In this document: one piece after another, positions 34,540-46,376 of the stretch
Layout: every line of letters begins with the position of its first letter
Position numbering within the stretch: position 1 is the first letter of the stretch
Assembly (NCBI GenBank): GCA_947579605.1
Contig: OX388305.1
Coordinates: 19,729,542 to 19,793,541 of the forward strand
DNA length: 64,000 bases
Direction of reading: 5' to 3'
Source: Athripsodes cinereus
Lineage: Eukaryota > Arthropoda > Insecta > Trichoptera > Leptoceridae
Program-made: the position numbers and the translations under genes
The notes under the pieces: model-generated
What the model was told of the DNA's origin: nothing
Seen by the model: the letters and a program-made list of their open reading frames with translations, nothing else
The model's database searches: none

Positions 34540-35047
34540 TGATAAACAAGTGTGTTGCCCTCTATTGTACGTAAAACTATTCTAATTGTGTGTCGTTAAA
34601 AAAGAATATCACGAAGTAATTCGATATGTGTGTTATAATGTTCTCTTTGTAATGTTCTTGACCAAATTTTTAACTTATGAATTTTAACTAACTGACTTTT
34701 TACTATGTTTAACAATTTTATACCACTTTGATTTCTCTTTGTAATGTCTTGACCAAAATTTTAAATTATGAATTTTAACTAATTGACTTTTTACTATATT
34801 TGACATTTATATACCTTTGATTTCTCTTTGTGATGTCTTTACCAAATTTTTTTTAACATTTTTGTATCTTTTTTTAATTATAACATGATTAATGTTATAT
34901 TGTCTGTAAAACTTTCGTTTCTTTAGTCTAATTGTTTTGTGTCTTTTTTTGTAACAGATCTTTCCTTTGTTTACATGTTTTGTATGTATACAGAGGTTTA
35001 ACATGTTAAAGGCTTTGGCCGTAAATATTTGTAAATAAAATAAATAA
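34540..35047 (+). mobile_element. Jockey-type 3' UTR with internal tandem repeat
   Basis: Ends in ttaaaggctttggccgtaaa and an aataaaataaataaa tail, the recurring 3' end of this window. Internally a unit of about 90 bp (ctctttgtaatgt...gaccaaa...gaattttaacta) begins at 34643, 34735 and 34824, the last copy partial. No coding part remains. Confidence 0.55.
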
Positions 35048-35059
35048 ATTCGTCATGGG

Positions 35060-35700
35060 CGCGACTCATTTTTGCCTCCAAAAACTTTATGCGAGAATAG
35101 CAATGACTAAGCAATATCGTACGACATAATAGTGTGATGAACATCCGGGTTGTACTCCTGTGATACTTAGAACTATACTTACGGTTACGTAACGACTAAC
35201 CTCTGGAAGTATTCAGTATTCTATTTCATGTACTTGAGTATATGTAGTTGTAATTAATCTTGCTGGGGACCACCTTAAAGTTTCATGTAATAATTATTTC
35301 AATACCACCGTCTATAATAATAATCTGTGACGATTTGCTAACCGTAATATGGAACACTTAATGTCGCGTCGCAGGTGATTGATAGCGCCGATACATACCT
35401 AGGTGCCTCGCCATTGTATTTGCTTTTATTGTGATGTCCCATACTCAGTAAACTGAGAACAGTGTATGAACCTATGGACGCACAGATATTCTCCCGCCTC
35501 TTGAGAAGATAGGATCGCCCGTTCTGAGGACGGAATTTGCCATGTTCTGTCTCGGCCACCACCTTCGAACCTCTTGGTATGTCCAGCTCTCGCCTTAGAG
35601 ACATTTGAGTAAGTCCTCTTTCTCTGGACCCTACCGCCAAAGAACCACTGCATCTCACCATTAATTTACATAACTTGGTGTTTGACGCCGACGGCATGTT
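35060..35700. other. Less AT-rich block with an unrecognised 119-codon frame
   Basis: A minus-strand frame at 35697-35338 (starting MPSASNTKLCKLMVRC) and an overlapping shorter one are open through balanced-composition DNA. I recognise no domain, signal peptide or splice context. It may be part of an unknown transposon or simply open because of its composition. Confidence 0.25.
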
Positions 35701-36145
35701 TTGTAATCAGTAAGTGATTGTATTTCTAAAGTCATATTGCATAATGTGGATAATGATATGTTTCCTACCCTGTCACGGGTTCATTTGAATATAGTAATAG
35801 ATATAATAATTTTCCTTTGTGTATTAAATTAAGCTATTAAGGTTGAATGAAGAATGATTGGTTCAATTTGTTTATAAATTTTAATGTTGTAATATCACAA
35901 TTCAAATTCTCTAGTACTTCCATGATTCTCGTATTGTAAAGTATATTATTTCATACATGTCTACCTTCGAAGTATCTGTTTCGATATATAATATTTGCAC
36001 ACAATAAATGTCCACATAACTTAATTCATCTTTTTGTTGAAATCCATATTATACCTACAAGTACCTTCTGTGCTTCTATTCTGTTTAAAGTGTATTTCTT
36101 AGCCTCTTTGTAAGTGGAATCCAGATAACCTATTTATAGTTTGAA
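35700..36145. other. No gene seen
   Basis: AT-rich, nothing recognised. Confidence 0.45.
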
Positions 36146-36151
36146 ATATCT

Positions 36152-36214
36152 TGTCGCCGAGGTTCGAACCCTCGACCATCTTAAGGCTGGATGGCTCCCC
36201 TGTCTCGCTAAGGA
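36152..36214 (-). repeat. tRNA-like SINE head or tRNA pseudogene
   Basis: On the minus strand an A-box-like TTAGCGAGACAGGGG is followed by a T-arm CGAGGGTTCGAACCTCG with a canonical B box (36161-36170) and a perfect five-pair T stem. The acceptor strands do not match, so it is not a working tRNA gene. No second copy is seen in this window. Confidence 0.55.
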
Positions 36215-36809
36215 GAAAATGATGAGTAGAATGGAGATCTCATTTGCTATAGAGACTGTACCATCTTCCTGGAAGCTATGAATTACTTTTGAAAATCTTA
36301 TTTTGCACTTGATACATAATTTTTGATTGTTTACTTGGAGATATATATCTATAATCCTACTCAAGAAAAGAAATAAGTAGAATCTTTGCAACGTAAAGTA
36401 TGCTAACAGAAGAAACATTATTGCTTAAATTACCTATATATATTCTGTAGTAATGATATGATGACCATAAGAAAATGATGAAACCAAAGGATAAGGAATT
36501 CTCTGAACTTTATGTAAGTATATATATGTACCAGTCACCCACACAATGCATTCCTCTTGCAGACTAAGTAGATTCATACCTAGACATGAACTTGAGCCAA
36601 TATATTAATCTGTTTTACTTGCAAATATAACTGTAACTTTCTTTATATACTTTCTCTATCATATAATTTTCTATGTGTCCTCTATGTGCTTTGTACATAG
36701 AAGACTGGGGGTTACGAGCCAATGTATATACTTTTCGTATGTATAATGTAAATTCATTTCTTTAAATATTTGATAATTTCTCTTTTGATTTTTTTTGAAT
36801 AATGATATG

Positions 36810-37068
36810 ATGCGAACGTCCTGGTGGGACGATATCGTATCAAACACCTGCCGTTTACAAGACTCTGGAAAGCTAACGGTAAAGAGCGGGAGACCTATCT
36901 GGTCATCAAGGGTAAGATGAAAGGTCGGAGAGGTAATGGAAGAAGGTGGATCTCTTGGCTCCATAATATACACAAGTGGACTAAAATGTGGAGTGTTGAG
37001 AAGGTCTTACAAAGTGACCAGGATAGAGACGCATTCTTACAAGTAATAGTCAATGTTAAGGAGACCTG
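36810..37068 (+). pseudogene. RTE-type retrotransposon C-terminus, second family
   Basis: Frame reading ANGKERETYLVIKGKMKGRR, then GRRWISWLHNIHKWTKMWSV and QDRDAFLQVIVNVKET followed by a stop. The pattern GK..G.RG.GR..ISWL.N...W and the final QDR..F..VV.. block are typical of the C-terminal end of RTE (BovB-like) elements. It differs from the family at 4.4 and 32.7 kb. Truncated, no catalytic part. Confidence 0.65.
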
Positions 37069-37079
37069 ACAATAGACAA

Positions 37080-38095
37080 GAAGAAAATATTAACGAAGAT
37101 ATATAGTATGGAATTAAGTTTAAAAATATACCTACTTGGTATAAAATGTTTCTGGAACAGATAGGTATATCGAAGGTATAAGGTGCCCCGTTATCCGATT
37201 CACTACTACGCTCCCCTACCTACGGTAAGAATCACAATAATAATTATTGTAATTTCAAATATTAGGTACCTACCTACTACTACATAATATTAATACCCAT
37301 ATAATTTATACCTATGTACCTACTTCACCCCAAAACTCCCTGAGAATTAAGTAGTATACCATTCCCTAAATACAGGTAGATACTCGTACTTAAAGTATTC
37401 TTTGTTCTGTAGATAGGTACGTAAATATGTTGTATGATACAATATAATCTGCTGTTTGTTTTCTACACTCAAATGTCGGATTACGAAAAACATTTTATTT
37501 TTTTATATCTCTAATAATCTTTTTCTACAAACACGTCATGTAATATATTTAGTGGTCTCACTTTTAGTTTTTTTTTACTTTTTAACCAGTTCACGTCCTT
37601 TAAGAAACGCAGGCCTCTCTTTGAGTATTGTATTTTGCATTTATTTCCTACATGAGATACCTACCTGTTACATCATCAAATAATCTAACCGGAAGCCTTT
37701 CAAAAATGTTCTCGGCTACAACTCTGGAATTCTTTAGCCTACTTTGAGTCAGAGTACATTCAAAGCTACTCCTGACACAATCTATGTAAAAACGATCATA
37801 ACCTCGACTTGTTCTTAACCCTATCATGCACGTAGTAGCAGTAGTTAAAAACACATGCCTGCTGATCCTGCGGTAGCTGAGGACAATCTTTTTAAATATT
37901 CATTTTATGTATGTTAGTATTATGGTTGAATTATGTTGTGTCAACAATAATTTTTATTTGATCTAATAAGAAGATAGTTATATTTCTAAACAGTCGATAA
38001 ATATCACTACAATATTATTGTACTTATATACCAATGTCTGGTAAGTTCTTGGCAGAGTCATAATAATAGGTATGTATCACATTCGTGTACTTTTG
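37080..38095. other. No gene seen
   Basis: AT-rich, with several taggtacctac-type words near 37140-37330. Confidence 0.45.
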
Positions 38096-38131
38096 ACTTT
38101 TTTTTTTTTTAACAGATACAACAGCTTTAAC

Positions 38132-38483
38132 AATGAACAATACAATAATAAACATTTAATAATTTACATCGCAATACAATACAATAATAAACATTTAATA
38201 ATTTACATCGCCAATTAACTTTACAATACAATACAATAATAAACATTTAATAATTTACATCGCCAATTAACTTTACAATACAATACAATAATAAACATTT
38301 AATAATTTACATCGCCAATTAACTTTACAATACAATACAATAATAAACATTTAATAATTTACATCGCCAATTAACTTTACAATACAATACAATAATAAAC
38401 ATTTAATAATTTACATCGCCAATTAACTTTACAATACAATACAATAATAAACATTTAATAATTTACATCGCCAATTAACTTTA
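38132..38483 (+). repeat. 52-bp minisatellite, about 6.7 copies
   Basis: Unit: three acaat steps, then aataaacatttaataattt, then acatcgccaattaacttt. Five complete units start at 38223, 38275, 38327, 38379 and 38431 and look identical by eye; two shorter, slightly altered units precede them. Homogeneity indicates recent expansion. Spacers are not unique, so this is not a CRISPR array. Confidence 0.95.
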
Positions 38484-39080
38484 ATTACTCATTAAAGGTT
38501 AAGATCAAGACAAGGTGAAGATTATGGTCGTATTTAGAATATGTCAAGAAGTGCACTGCTGGTAACGATTCTAACAGCGTGAAATATAGATCCAAAATTT
38601 TCGTCAACTTACCTTAAAAATTATATATTTTTTTAAAATTTAAAATTAAATTCTATCAACATTTATTTTGAACTTTGCTTAGTAACTAGTTTGCCTTGTA
38701 GTCGAAATGAAAAAATAGTCATCTCACTTCTACGACTTCTGCTCGCATTTCAAGGTTTGACTTTGCGTAGATTTTGATAGAAAATTTACGTCACTCACTT
38801 TAAGAACTCAAGTAGGCGGTTTGGGAATACATAATATTATTAGCATTGACTTTACATGTTTGTGAAGAGGAAATTCTATCAAAAGCTTCTCATAAAATAC
38901 TCGGAATAAATTTGCGGAAAGTATTATGTACCCGTAATTAAAGGGCATTAATTTTGGAAATTAAACGTCACCCAACATTCAAGAGAGTTTTCAAGTCTTA
39001 CGATTTCAAAACACACTCACCTTAAGTACGTAGGTAGGTAAAATAAATACTGACGTTGTCTTTCCTCTGATAAAATGTAA
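38484..39080. other. No gene seen
   Basis: AT-rich, nothing recognised. Confidence 0.45.
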
Positions 39081-39086
39081 TAAAAT

Positions 39087-39218
39087 GGGTAGGGTCTCAA
39101 CCTCGTGCACAAGAGATGCGCGTTTCGATCTTAGGTGCCGGCAAGTTCCCTTTCACGAAAAAATCTTTTGGTTAACTAAAAGGTGTATTAAGCCGTATTT
39201 GGGCTTATAACAAAAGCC
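39087..39218 (+). mobile_element. tRNA-derived SINE, copy 2
   Basis: gggtagggtctcaacctcgt (A-box region) and gcgtttcgatctta (B-box region), then ggtgccggcaagttcccttt and the tail gccgtatttgggcttataac. Aligns along its length with the minus-strand copy at 22128-22275. Confidence 0.65.
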
Positions 39219-39574
39219 CAGATGTATATTTTAAGAAAAAAGCATTTCGCTAAATAAACACTATATTTTTTTACTATGGTTTGCTGTGAATTGGCGAAAG
39301 GCTATTCGATTACATAAGGGAAAAAACACTTTTTTTTACCTTAAATATTATACAATTTATTGTCTTCCAAAATGCGCTGTTTCTGTGGGTATCTATCAGA
39401 GAGGAGGATTTACATCATAAAAAAATGTTCTGAATACTGTGATTTATATCATAACATATACGTGGAGTTAGTTCCAAACTAATAGATAGGTAATATGGAT
39501 ACTTAAGCTACGATAAACATACCAATACAATGCACCAAACACAATAAATGTAGGAGTGTAATATTATTATGATA

Positions 39575-39676
39575 CACTCAGACCCAAAATTTATTAATTT
39601 TGTACTGACTGGGAATCGAACCTTAGACCTCGTAATTCGAAGGCAAGAGTATTACTTCTGCGCCACATTGGTCGCC
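39575..39676 (-). mobile_element. tRNA-derived SINE head, second family
   Basis: Minus strand: GGCGACCAATGTGGCGCAGA (A box), then AAGGTTCGATTCCCAGTCAG with a perfect B box GGTTCGATTCC (39622-39612). Spacing between boxes is tRNA-like, but the acceptor strands do not pair. An AT-rich tail follows. One copy only is seen here. Confidence 0.6.
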
Positions 39677-39699
39677 TTTAACCTTCTCTGTGAATATTT

Positions 39700-40130
39700 T
39701 AAATTAAGTTTTATTAATGTTAATAGTAGATACATAACAAAGTTAATTTGAAATATTTCAAACGAATTAGCCATTAATTGGCTAATTTGAATAACGTGAC
39801 ATTTTATAACGATTTTAATTGATGTAATTATAGACAAATGAACGTGTACCAATCGACAAAGTTAATCAATAATAATTTGTTTTAATTGATTGTCATATTA
39901 AACAATTAAATTACAGATTGGTACTAATTATTTTCATTGGAGCAGTTTTTAATTTATGATGATTTTGATTGGCTGGAAACTGAAATACTTTTTTTTTTAC
40001 ATTTTAGTCCTAATTTATATTTTGAATTAATTTTAACATTTTAATGCATATTTAAATTAGGAAAAACATTACATGAGGAAAAAGATACACTAAAAATTTC
40101 TTATTTGAAGATATATATTTTTAGCGTACC
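39700..40130. other. No gene seen
   Basis: Very AT-rich. Confidence 0.45.
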
Positions 40131-40140
40131 TACCTATATT

Positions 40141-40430
40141 TATTTATTTTATTTTTATTGCTTATCTACTTCATAAACGGCAAAGCCATTAACAATATAG
40201 ATACACAAACATTAGCTTAAAAATTACAAATAAAATAGAAAAACTACACAGACAAAATTAAATAAACATATCAATGATAGACACATAGATATACAAATTA
40301 ATTTGATAACCATTAAACATGTTCTATTATTAACACATTGAGTAAATGTATAATTTTAAAAATTAATGTGTTAGATATGCCCTATGTATCTGCCCTGTGC
40401 TCCCGTTGAGGGTGAAGATGATGATGATGA
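40141..40430 (-). repeat. Jockey-type tail (-) and a family D fragment (-)
   Basis: Minus strand 40200-40141 reads aatggctttgccgtttatg and ends in an aataaaataaataaat tract, like other jockey-type ends. Positions 40425-40380 (-) read accctcaacgggagcaca and gggcag, a fragment of family D. Confidence 0.4.
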
Positions 40431-40434
40431 GATA

Positions 40435-41685
40435 TGTTGATGTCAAAAAACAAAAATTAATGTAATCTTCTTATTCGTTTCTTATCATAACAATAATAAT
40501 AATTGGAGGATTCTTATTATCAAGGGACCAAAGAAAGAAAACAGAAAGTAAAATTTCTGTAGTAGGTTTCTCAAAGAATGCTTCTAATAACAGCGATCAC
40601 ATCTTCGGGGTGTTACTGCGGTGCATTCCCTTCAATTAAGCGATGAGCTTTGTTACCCAAATTGAATACTTTTATTTATTTCGTGGTACAGAAAGGACAA
40701 TACTTACATATTTATTTAAAGTAGTTAGTATATTGATTACCGTACATGAGGGATATACATATGAATAAACCTGTCTAGTTTAGCCTTACATAAGCCTCCC
40801 CATATGTCTCAAGGCATCTTTGTCATTCTTGAGTTTTCTGCAACCAGTCAACGGCATTTATTCTTGTGCCATCAAACTGTGGGAGATCATCTTGTGGGAG
40901 GTCTTCCACTACTCTAATTTATTACACCTACTTAAATTGATTGACACATCCCCAGTAGTGTGACTTAAAAGCCGCCTCTGATAACTACTACTATTACACG
41001 TGTCCATGACGTTTATGATTGATGACAAGTTGTTCTTATTCGATATCCTCTTGTTATTGTTCTTCTTCCTTTTGTTTATTGAAATAATTTCATACTTAGA
41101 AAACAATGTCTCTAAATAAATACATTATGAGAACTTTCACCGTTATGTGTTATGAGAAAGTCGAAACTTTCAACACAAGTGTATAAAATAATTATACCTA
41201 GGTATAATATTAATTGCATAATTTTGATTTCAAATTAATTAATTGACTTATGATATTTAAGATTTCAAATTAAGTTATTATCTTTCATATGATGTTTTGT
41301 TTGTTGAGTAATTTGTGGACCGTGAGGCACAGTTTGAACTCCACTCTCTCTGGGACCCTCAGCCAGTGTAGCTCCTTAAGCAGTGGTGTAACACCGCACT
41401 TCTGAAATAATGTTCTTTAATTGTTACAGTACCTACCTATATCTTATTATTTTGTAGATATTTAATAGTCTGGTTCAAAATTGGGAAAAATTACCGAAAT
41501 AGTGTTATTTTCTTTTATTTCATGCAAACAAACAGTTTTACAGTGGGTATACGTTACAAAAAATAAGTTACATATTTTATTCTATTATATTCTTCTCAAA
41601 ACCATCCACTGCATTAATAAACCAAAATAGTTTGCAGAAATATCGTAAGTTTTTCGTTGACACAATATGTTTAAAAAAAAAAATA
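40435..41685. other. No gene seen
   Basis: AT-rich. A GC-richer patch at 41315-41400 has no identifiable frame. Confidence 0.45.
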
Positions 41686-41690
41686 ACTAG

Positions 41691-41795
41691 AACTTATTGC
41701 TAGCCTGACGATGAGAGCGGAAGCTCTTGAAAACCGGTTCGCATCCAATAAAAGTCACGGTGGATATACTATAAATGAGTGTTTTATTTATAATA
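41691..41795 (+). mobile_element. Penelope-like 3' tail, copy b
   Basis: Reverse-complement match to 10752-10860, continuing through cacggtggatatactata and gagtgtttta. The part before the ribozyme core differs between the two copies, so each may be a separate truncated insertion. Confidence 0.6.
41694..41751 (+). ncRNA. Hammerhead ribozyme motif, Penelope type (HHR-3)
   Basis: Plus strand: outer stem I UUAUUG (41694-41699), loop CUA, GC (41703-41704), core CUGACGA (41705-41711), extra U (41712), stem II GAGAGC-GGAA-GCUCUU (41713-41728), GAAA (41729-41732), stem III palindrome AACCGGUU (41732-41739), cleavage C at 41740, GC (41741-41742), loop AUC, CAAUAA (41746-41751). Stem I thus has two pairs, a symmetric 3x3 internal loop and six pairs. 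This is the most regular example in the window. Confidence 0.8.
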
Positions 41796-41799
41796 AATT

Positions 41800-42745
41800 G
41801 AGATAGAATAAATTTTATATAAAAATTATGATATCGCTCTATGTGGCGTTCATTACAATGAAATTTTCTGAATAGAATATAAAAAAATACACTAAACTTT
41901 GTTATAAAAACATTAATTGCCAAAAAGGCATACAAAATATTGTCTTGAGGCAATATGTTTCAGCAAACATAAAAAGTTTTTGATATAAAATATACGTACA
42001 CGTTAGGCATGTATACAATTGGTGAGGCAAGCTGAGATAAAATTCAAAGTACGTACAGGAAATCCTGCATGAATAACTAACTTATTAACATGTTATTTAC
42101 TTTGTGCTAAAAAAGATATAATTAAAAAATTTTTTAGATACCTGCTTGGAATAATATGCCTGCAGTCATTAAAATGTAAATTTGGTGTGAATATGGTTCA
42201 ACACTTTGGTTGTATCTATTGGAAATGTAGGTAAGTGTGTTTACTTTCATAAATTCCTTCATTACTTATTCAAAGCAGATATTGCTGAGACAAGATTCGT
42301 ACAAAATCTTAAGAGCATTTACCGAATCGGAGGAAAACGAAGTGTAATTCATATATATCCACAAAAAAATATAAATAAGAAATGATTTTGAAAGTAAGAA
42401 AAAAAGAAAAATTACATGAAAATAAAAGAAAGTTAAAAAAAACATAGAAGAGTATACTTCCATTGTCGCTTCGGATCACCAGTAAAGTATGAATTATGTA
42501 AAAGCTTTTATCAGTGCATAAGTAGGTATCTAGTACTGCAAGGCCATATTAAATTCTCTTCTTCTTTGAGTCGCTTTCCTCACTGTTGAGAGTCGTGACC
42601 TCTCAATCTTCTTACCTTTATTGCATGAATAGTTCCATTCATTATTATTTACGCCACAATTGAGGCAGTGGCAGACCTCATTTAGTCTGTCTGTCTTTGC
42701 AGGGATATCGTCTTTTTTATCGTTTTATTTTATGAACGTTGGTTC
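41800..42745. other. No gene seen
   Basis: AT-rich, nothing recognised. Confidence 0.45.
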
Positions 42746-42749
42746 GTCT

Positions 42750-42900
42750 TTCACAAGAAAAAAAACACAGTTCACCCGAGGAAACAATCTTTTAAATTCA
42801 CTCTTCAATGCTCCTCTCGGAAACACCAGTTTTTTTCATAAGGGCGTCACTGCACCTATAAAGCACGTCTTCTTATGACATTCTTAGCGCTTTGTAGTTG
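42750..42900 (+). repeat. Dispersed repeat family D, copy
   Basis: Has aatgctcctctcggaaacac and gggcgtcactgcacc in the family order. Diverged. Confidence 0.4.
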
Positions 42901-42904
42901 TTGT

Positions 42905-44925
42905 CATTGTAAAGATGTGCTGAGAAATAAGTGCGCCTTTAGCTAACTATCAAACAAAAACTTTATCATCATTTAATGAAGATCGTAAAAAACCTAGAGC
43001 AATTATTAATTATTCTGATTTTTGACATAGAAATAGCTTAAAAATACACACATATTTATACTGATTTATTCATATCATGAAAATAGCTCGTTCGTACCAC
43101 CTAAAACGAAATGAATAAGCTCTGCTATTTACACAACCATACTTACAAACAAATCTTAATATACGTAAGAAGATAAGAATAGATACATAAAAAAGTAAAT
43201 ATAAAGTTACTTATAAAATGTTGTTATACAGCACATATCATCATTTCTGCTTTTAATATTTTAACCATGCTTGAAAACATTGTCTAAAGTATTATTATGT
43301 ATATTAAATAAAATACGTTTCAAAAAGATTTTTGATGGATACCGAGAATGAAATAATACAATTATAATGTAGCACATGTAAGTACATACATGAAAAAAAA
43401 ACTCAATCTCATTTCATGGTACACGCATTGTAACATATGTATGAGATATATTTTTTATATAAAGGTAAGTAGGTTTACTATATTATATTTTTTATAGGTA
43501 TATTATATTTTGACAATGGAATGAAATGAGATATTTTGATTATTCTGAAACTTCAAGATTGTTCGTATGAAAATCTATTACTTTAAAATGTTTTTTGGAT
43601 TAAGCACAATAATGATTTACACTTTTTTATTTTTTCATTGCTCCGCTCTGGACGTTTTTTGGGGGCTATTTTGTTATCTCTTTGGATCTTTGTAGTGTAA
43701 TAGTTAATAAAAAGTTTATCTTTATTGCATTATATAGAAAGTTAATTAATTTAGTATTGATGAAAAAGGCAATCCTTGTTGTAGGTATAAGAAAAAAATT
43801 GGTATTAAAGGCTGTATGAAAACCAAAATGTATGTGAATAAATAAAAGAGGTGTGAGTTTGTGAAAAGAATAAAAATGGATAGAGTAACAGAGAGGATAT
43901 CGATGACTGACAGAAAATTATGTTGAAGACGTGGCTGTCCTAGAATAACATATCTGAATCATAAAGCCTAGATATTTAGAAGAGAACACTTAATTAATCA
44001 TTTAGAGATTTTGCACGAAAAACTGCATAAATTTGATGAAATCAAAAAGCGTTTGCAAGGCAAAAGTAAGTAACTCTCGTTTCTCTCTTACTACCCCGCG
44101 ACGAAAGCGGCATGATTGTATGTGAATACTCAAATAGTCGTATCAGAAAAATAACAGGTTTTAACCCTAGTCAATGGTTTATAAATTTAGGAGGATATTT
44201 GAAATTCACATTTTCTACAAAATATTTGAAGAGTAGGTAGTACCTACATACATTATTACAAAAGTAAATCTTGTTCTCAGAATGGATTCATTGAAAATCT
44301 TGGCTGCTTTTCAAATCCATTTAAAGGTTAACCTGTTGGGTAGAAAATACGTGGAATCGTGGAGATTTCAAAACTCAAACGTTATATTAAAAATTTTCGT
44401 GTTTGAATATTGTTTGGGTTCCTTGCAGCAACGAAAAGAGAGATTGTTTGAATTCTTTGATTTGAAGTTCAGATAAAATACTTCTGTTCTAAGTCCTGTG
44501 TTTGATTTGTTACAAGTTGGATTCTACAGTTGGATTTACTTATGTTTAAAATTCTTCATTTACGAACATTGAAAGTGTTTTGTATACCCATAAACTATGA
44601 GTCTTTGTTTTTACTTAAATAATATTATTTTTAGATGATATTTTTGTTTACCAACAGTTTTTTTATTATTTTTCATTTCACACATTGCATTCCTCAAAGT
44701 AAAGCACCTGATTCCCTTGGAGTCCAACAAAAATGCTTCCATTCAAATTTCATTAAACTTATTTAAGTAAATATAAAATATTTCTCATATGGCTGACTTG
44801 GCCGTCCAAGAATCAAATGACCAGATTAAATACACCGGAGTCAATAGAACACGTGTTAAGAATATTCAATAGAAGATGAGCATGCATGGGTAACTGAATT
44901 TCAGTGACAGAAGTGTATAATATAA
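42905..44925. other. No gene seen
   Basis: AT-rich. The 64-codon frame at 44282-44476 has no recognisable domain and no splice or promoter context. Confidence 0.45.
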
Positions 44926-44929
44926 GTAT

Positions 44930-45000
44930 ATACAAGGATGGGAATAAGTGGCGTTCAATTACTTTTGCCTACCCTGCAAGGGAAACATTGTGATAATGAT
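44930..45000 (+). repeat. RTE/L2-type 3' end
   Basis: gcctaccctgcaagggaaac then attgtgataatgatg, a diverged relative of the retrotransposon end at 20220-20270 (-). No coding part. Confidence 0.35.
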
Positions 45001-45539
45001 GAAGATTATATATATAATTTCTTATGAATTGGTATAAATACTGTTCTCATTGAGAGTGTGTCTGAATAGAATGTAGGTACATTGACCTAAAGGCATTTTT
45101 GATTAACAAAAATATTTCAGGCAATGTGAAAGCATTCATCAAAATATATTGAGATATTATTTTGACCTTCAATAAATTAAAGGTACCTATGATATATCCA
45201 ATTACTTCCATTCGATTACTTCCATCTTTTTGAGAAATACTTTATTAATAGATCTTGTCTAACTTAAGGATTTTAAATTAAAAATATTTATATTATACAT
45301 AAAAATATAGGTATAAAAAAAAATAAAAAAAAAAATAAAAAAAACTACCAGTACCAACCAATGTAAAAACTTATTTTTTTTTTATATATTTCCTTACAAA
45401 AGTTAGTAAACTCACAGATAATACGATTATACTAACGAAATAAGAACACAAATCAATCAGACATCTCAAACTATGTTTAAGTATATAAAATGTTATTGAG
45501 CACAATTTATTGGAAAGAACTGAGAAAGGTGCCCAAACG

Positions 45540-45650
45540 CTTACAAATTGGATCCAGGCTGGTGTGAGTGATCACTTTTAGTGTCCGATTCCCATATTCT
45601 CATTTTCACAAAAAAAAGGTCTACCGATCGAGAAATATATTATACAAATC
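45540..45650. repeat. Dispersed repeat family B, copy 1
   Basis: Shares with 46985-47110 the ordered words gatcacttttagtgtcc, ctcattttcacaa, ggtctaccgatcgagaaa and tatacaaatcacagaa. Non-coding. Confidence 0.45.
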
Positions 45651-45654
45651 ACAG

Positions 45655-46090
45655 AAACAATTTTTTTGTTGCAACTGACTTCTATGGCTTGCATTGGTCA
45701 TTGGTTTGGTTATCTGTGCGTTGGGTCTAAATTCATTTAAATATTAATGAAAATTACTAAATATACACAATTATAATATACTAAACACAAAATAAAAGAA
45801 TACACATACAATAATAACAGAACGTGTCATAATAAATCAGTTAAATCAATGAGTCATATAAACAATCACAAAGCGACGAAATATTTTATGTGCAAAGATT
45901 TATTGGAAAAAATATGAGTTATTCCAGTATATTGACACAATTTTGATAAGCCGGTAAATAGACAACTGTTGACTTCTGTGTCTTGTAATTTCAATGTTGC
46001 CATGTCAAACATTGCTGATAATCTCTTCAATATTTGTGTTCGTTTGCATGCTTATTATAATGTCCTCATTATAATCGTACACAAGACAAG
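45655..46090. other. No gene seen
   Basis: AT-rich, nothing recognised. Confidence 0.4.
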
Positions 46091-46094
46091 ATAA

Positions 46095-46180
46095 AACAGC
46101 GCACTCTATGCAGGATCTCACCTTTTGGGCAGATTGAGGCTTAAAATATTATAGATATTAAAGTTTATATGGCAACAGGT
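46095..46180 (+). repeat. Short dispersed repeat, also at 48905-48985
   Basis: gcgcactctatgcaggatct, caccttttgggcag and aggcttaaaatattatag recur in slightly changed form at 48905-48985. It abuts a SINE tail at 46178. Confidence 0.45.
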
Positions 46181-46252
46181 AAACTCCCCTTTCACGGCAC
46201 AAGTTTTTAGCTTAGTGTGAAAGGTGTATAAGGTTGTATTTGGGTTTATAAC
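46178..46252 (+). mobile_element. tRNA-derived SINE, copy 3, head missing
   Basis: Matches the body and tail of the SINEs at 22128 and 39087: ctcccctttcacggcac, aaaggtgtataaggttgt and atttgggtttataac. The tRNA-like head is absent, i.e. 5'-truncated. Confidence 0.55.
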
Positions 46253-46376
46253 AAAAAAAAACGGGAATGTGATTTTCATATTATTTTGTTCTTCATGTTT
46301 CATCTAAATTTAACATTTTTATTTAGATTTAATGAATGTTAATCAAGATGGAGAAATAAAATTGTCTTTATTACAT

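Noticed and set aside
36152..36214. Functional tRNA gene
   Set aside because: T arm and B box are good, but the acceptor strands do not pair.
38132..38483. Regular repeat that might suggest CRISPR
   Set aside because: Units are head-to-tail without unique spacers, in a eukaryotic genome; it is a minisatellite.
39575..39676. Functional tRNA gene on the minus strand
   Set aside because: A and B boxes are near-perfect, but the acceptor arms mismatch and an AT-rich SINE-like tail follows.
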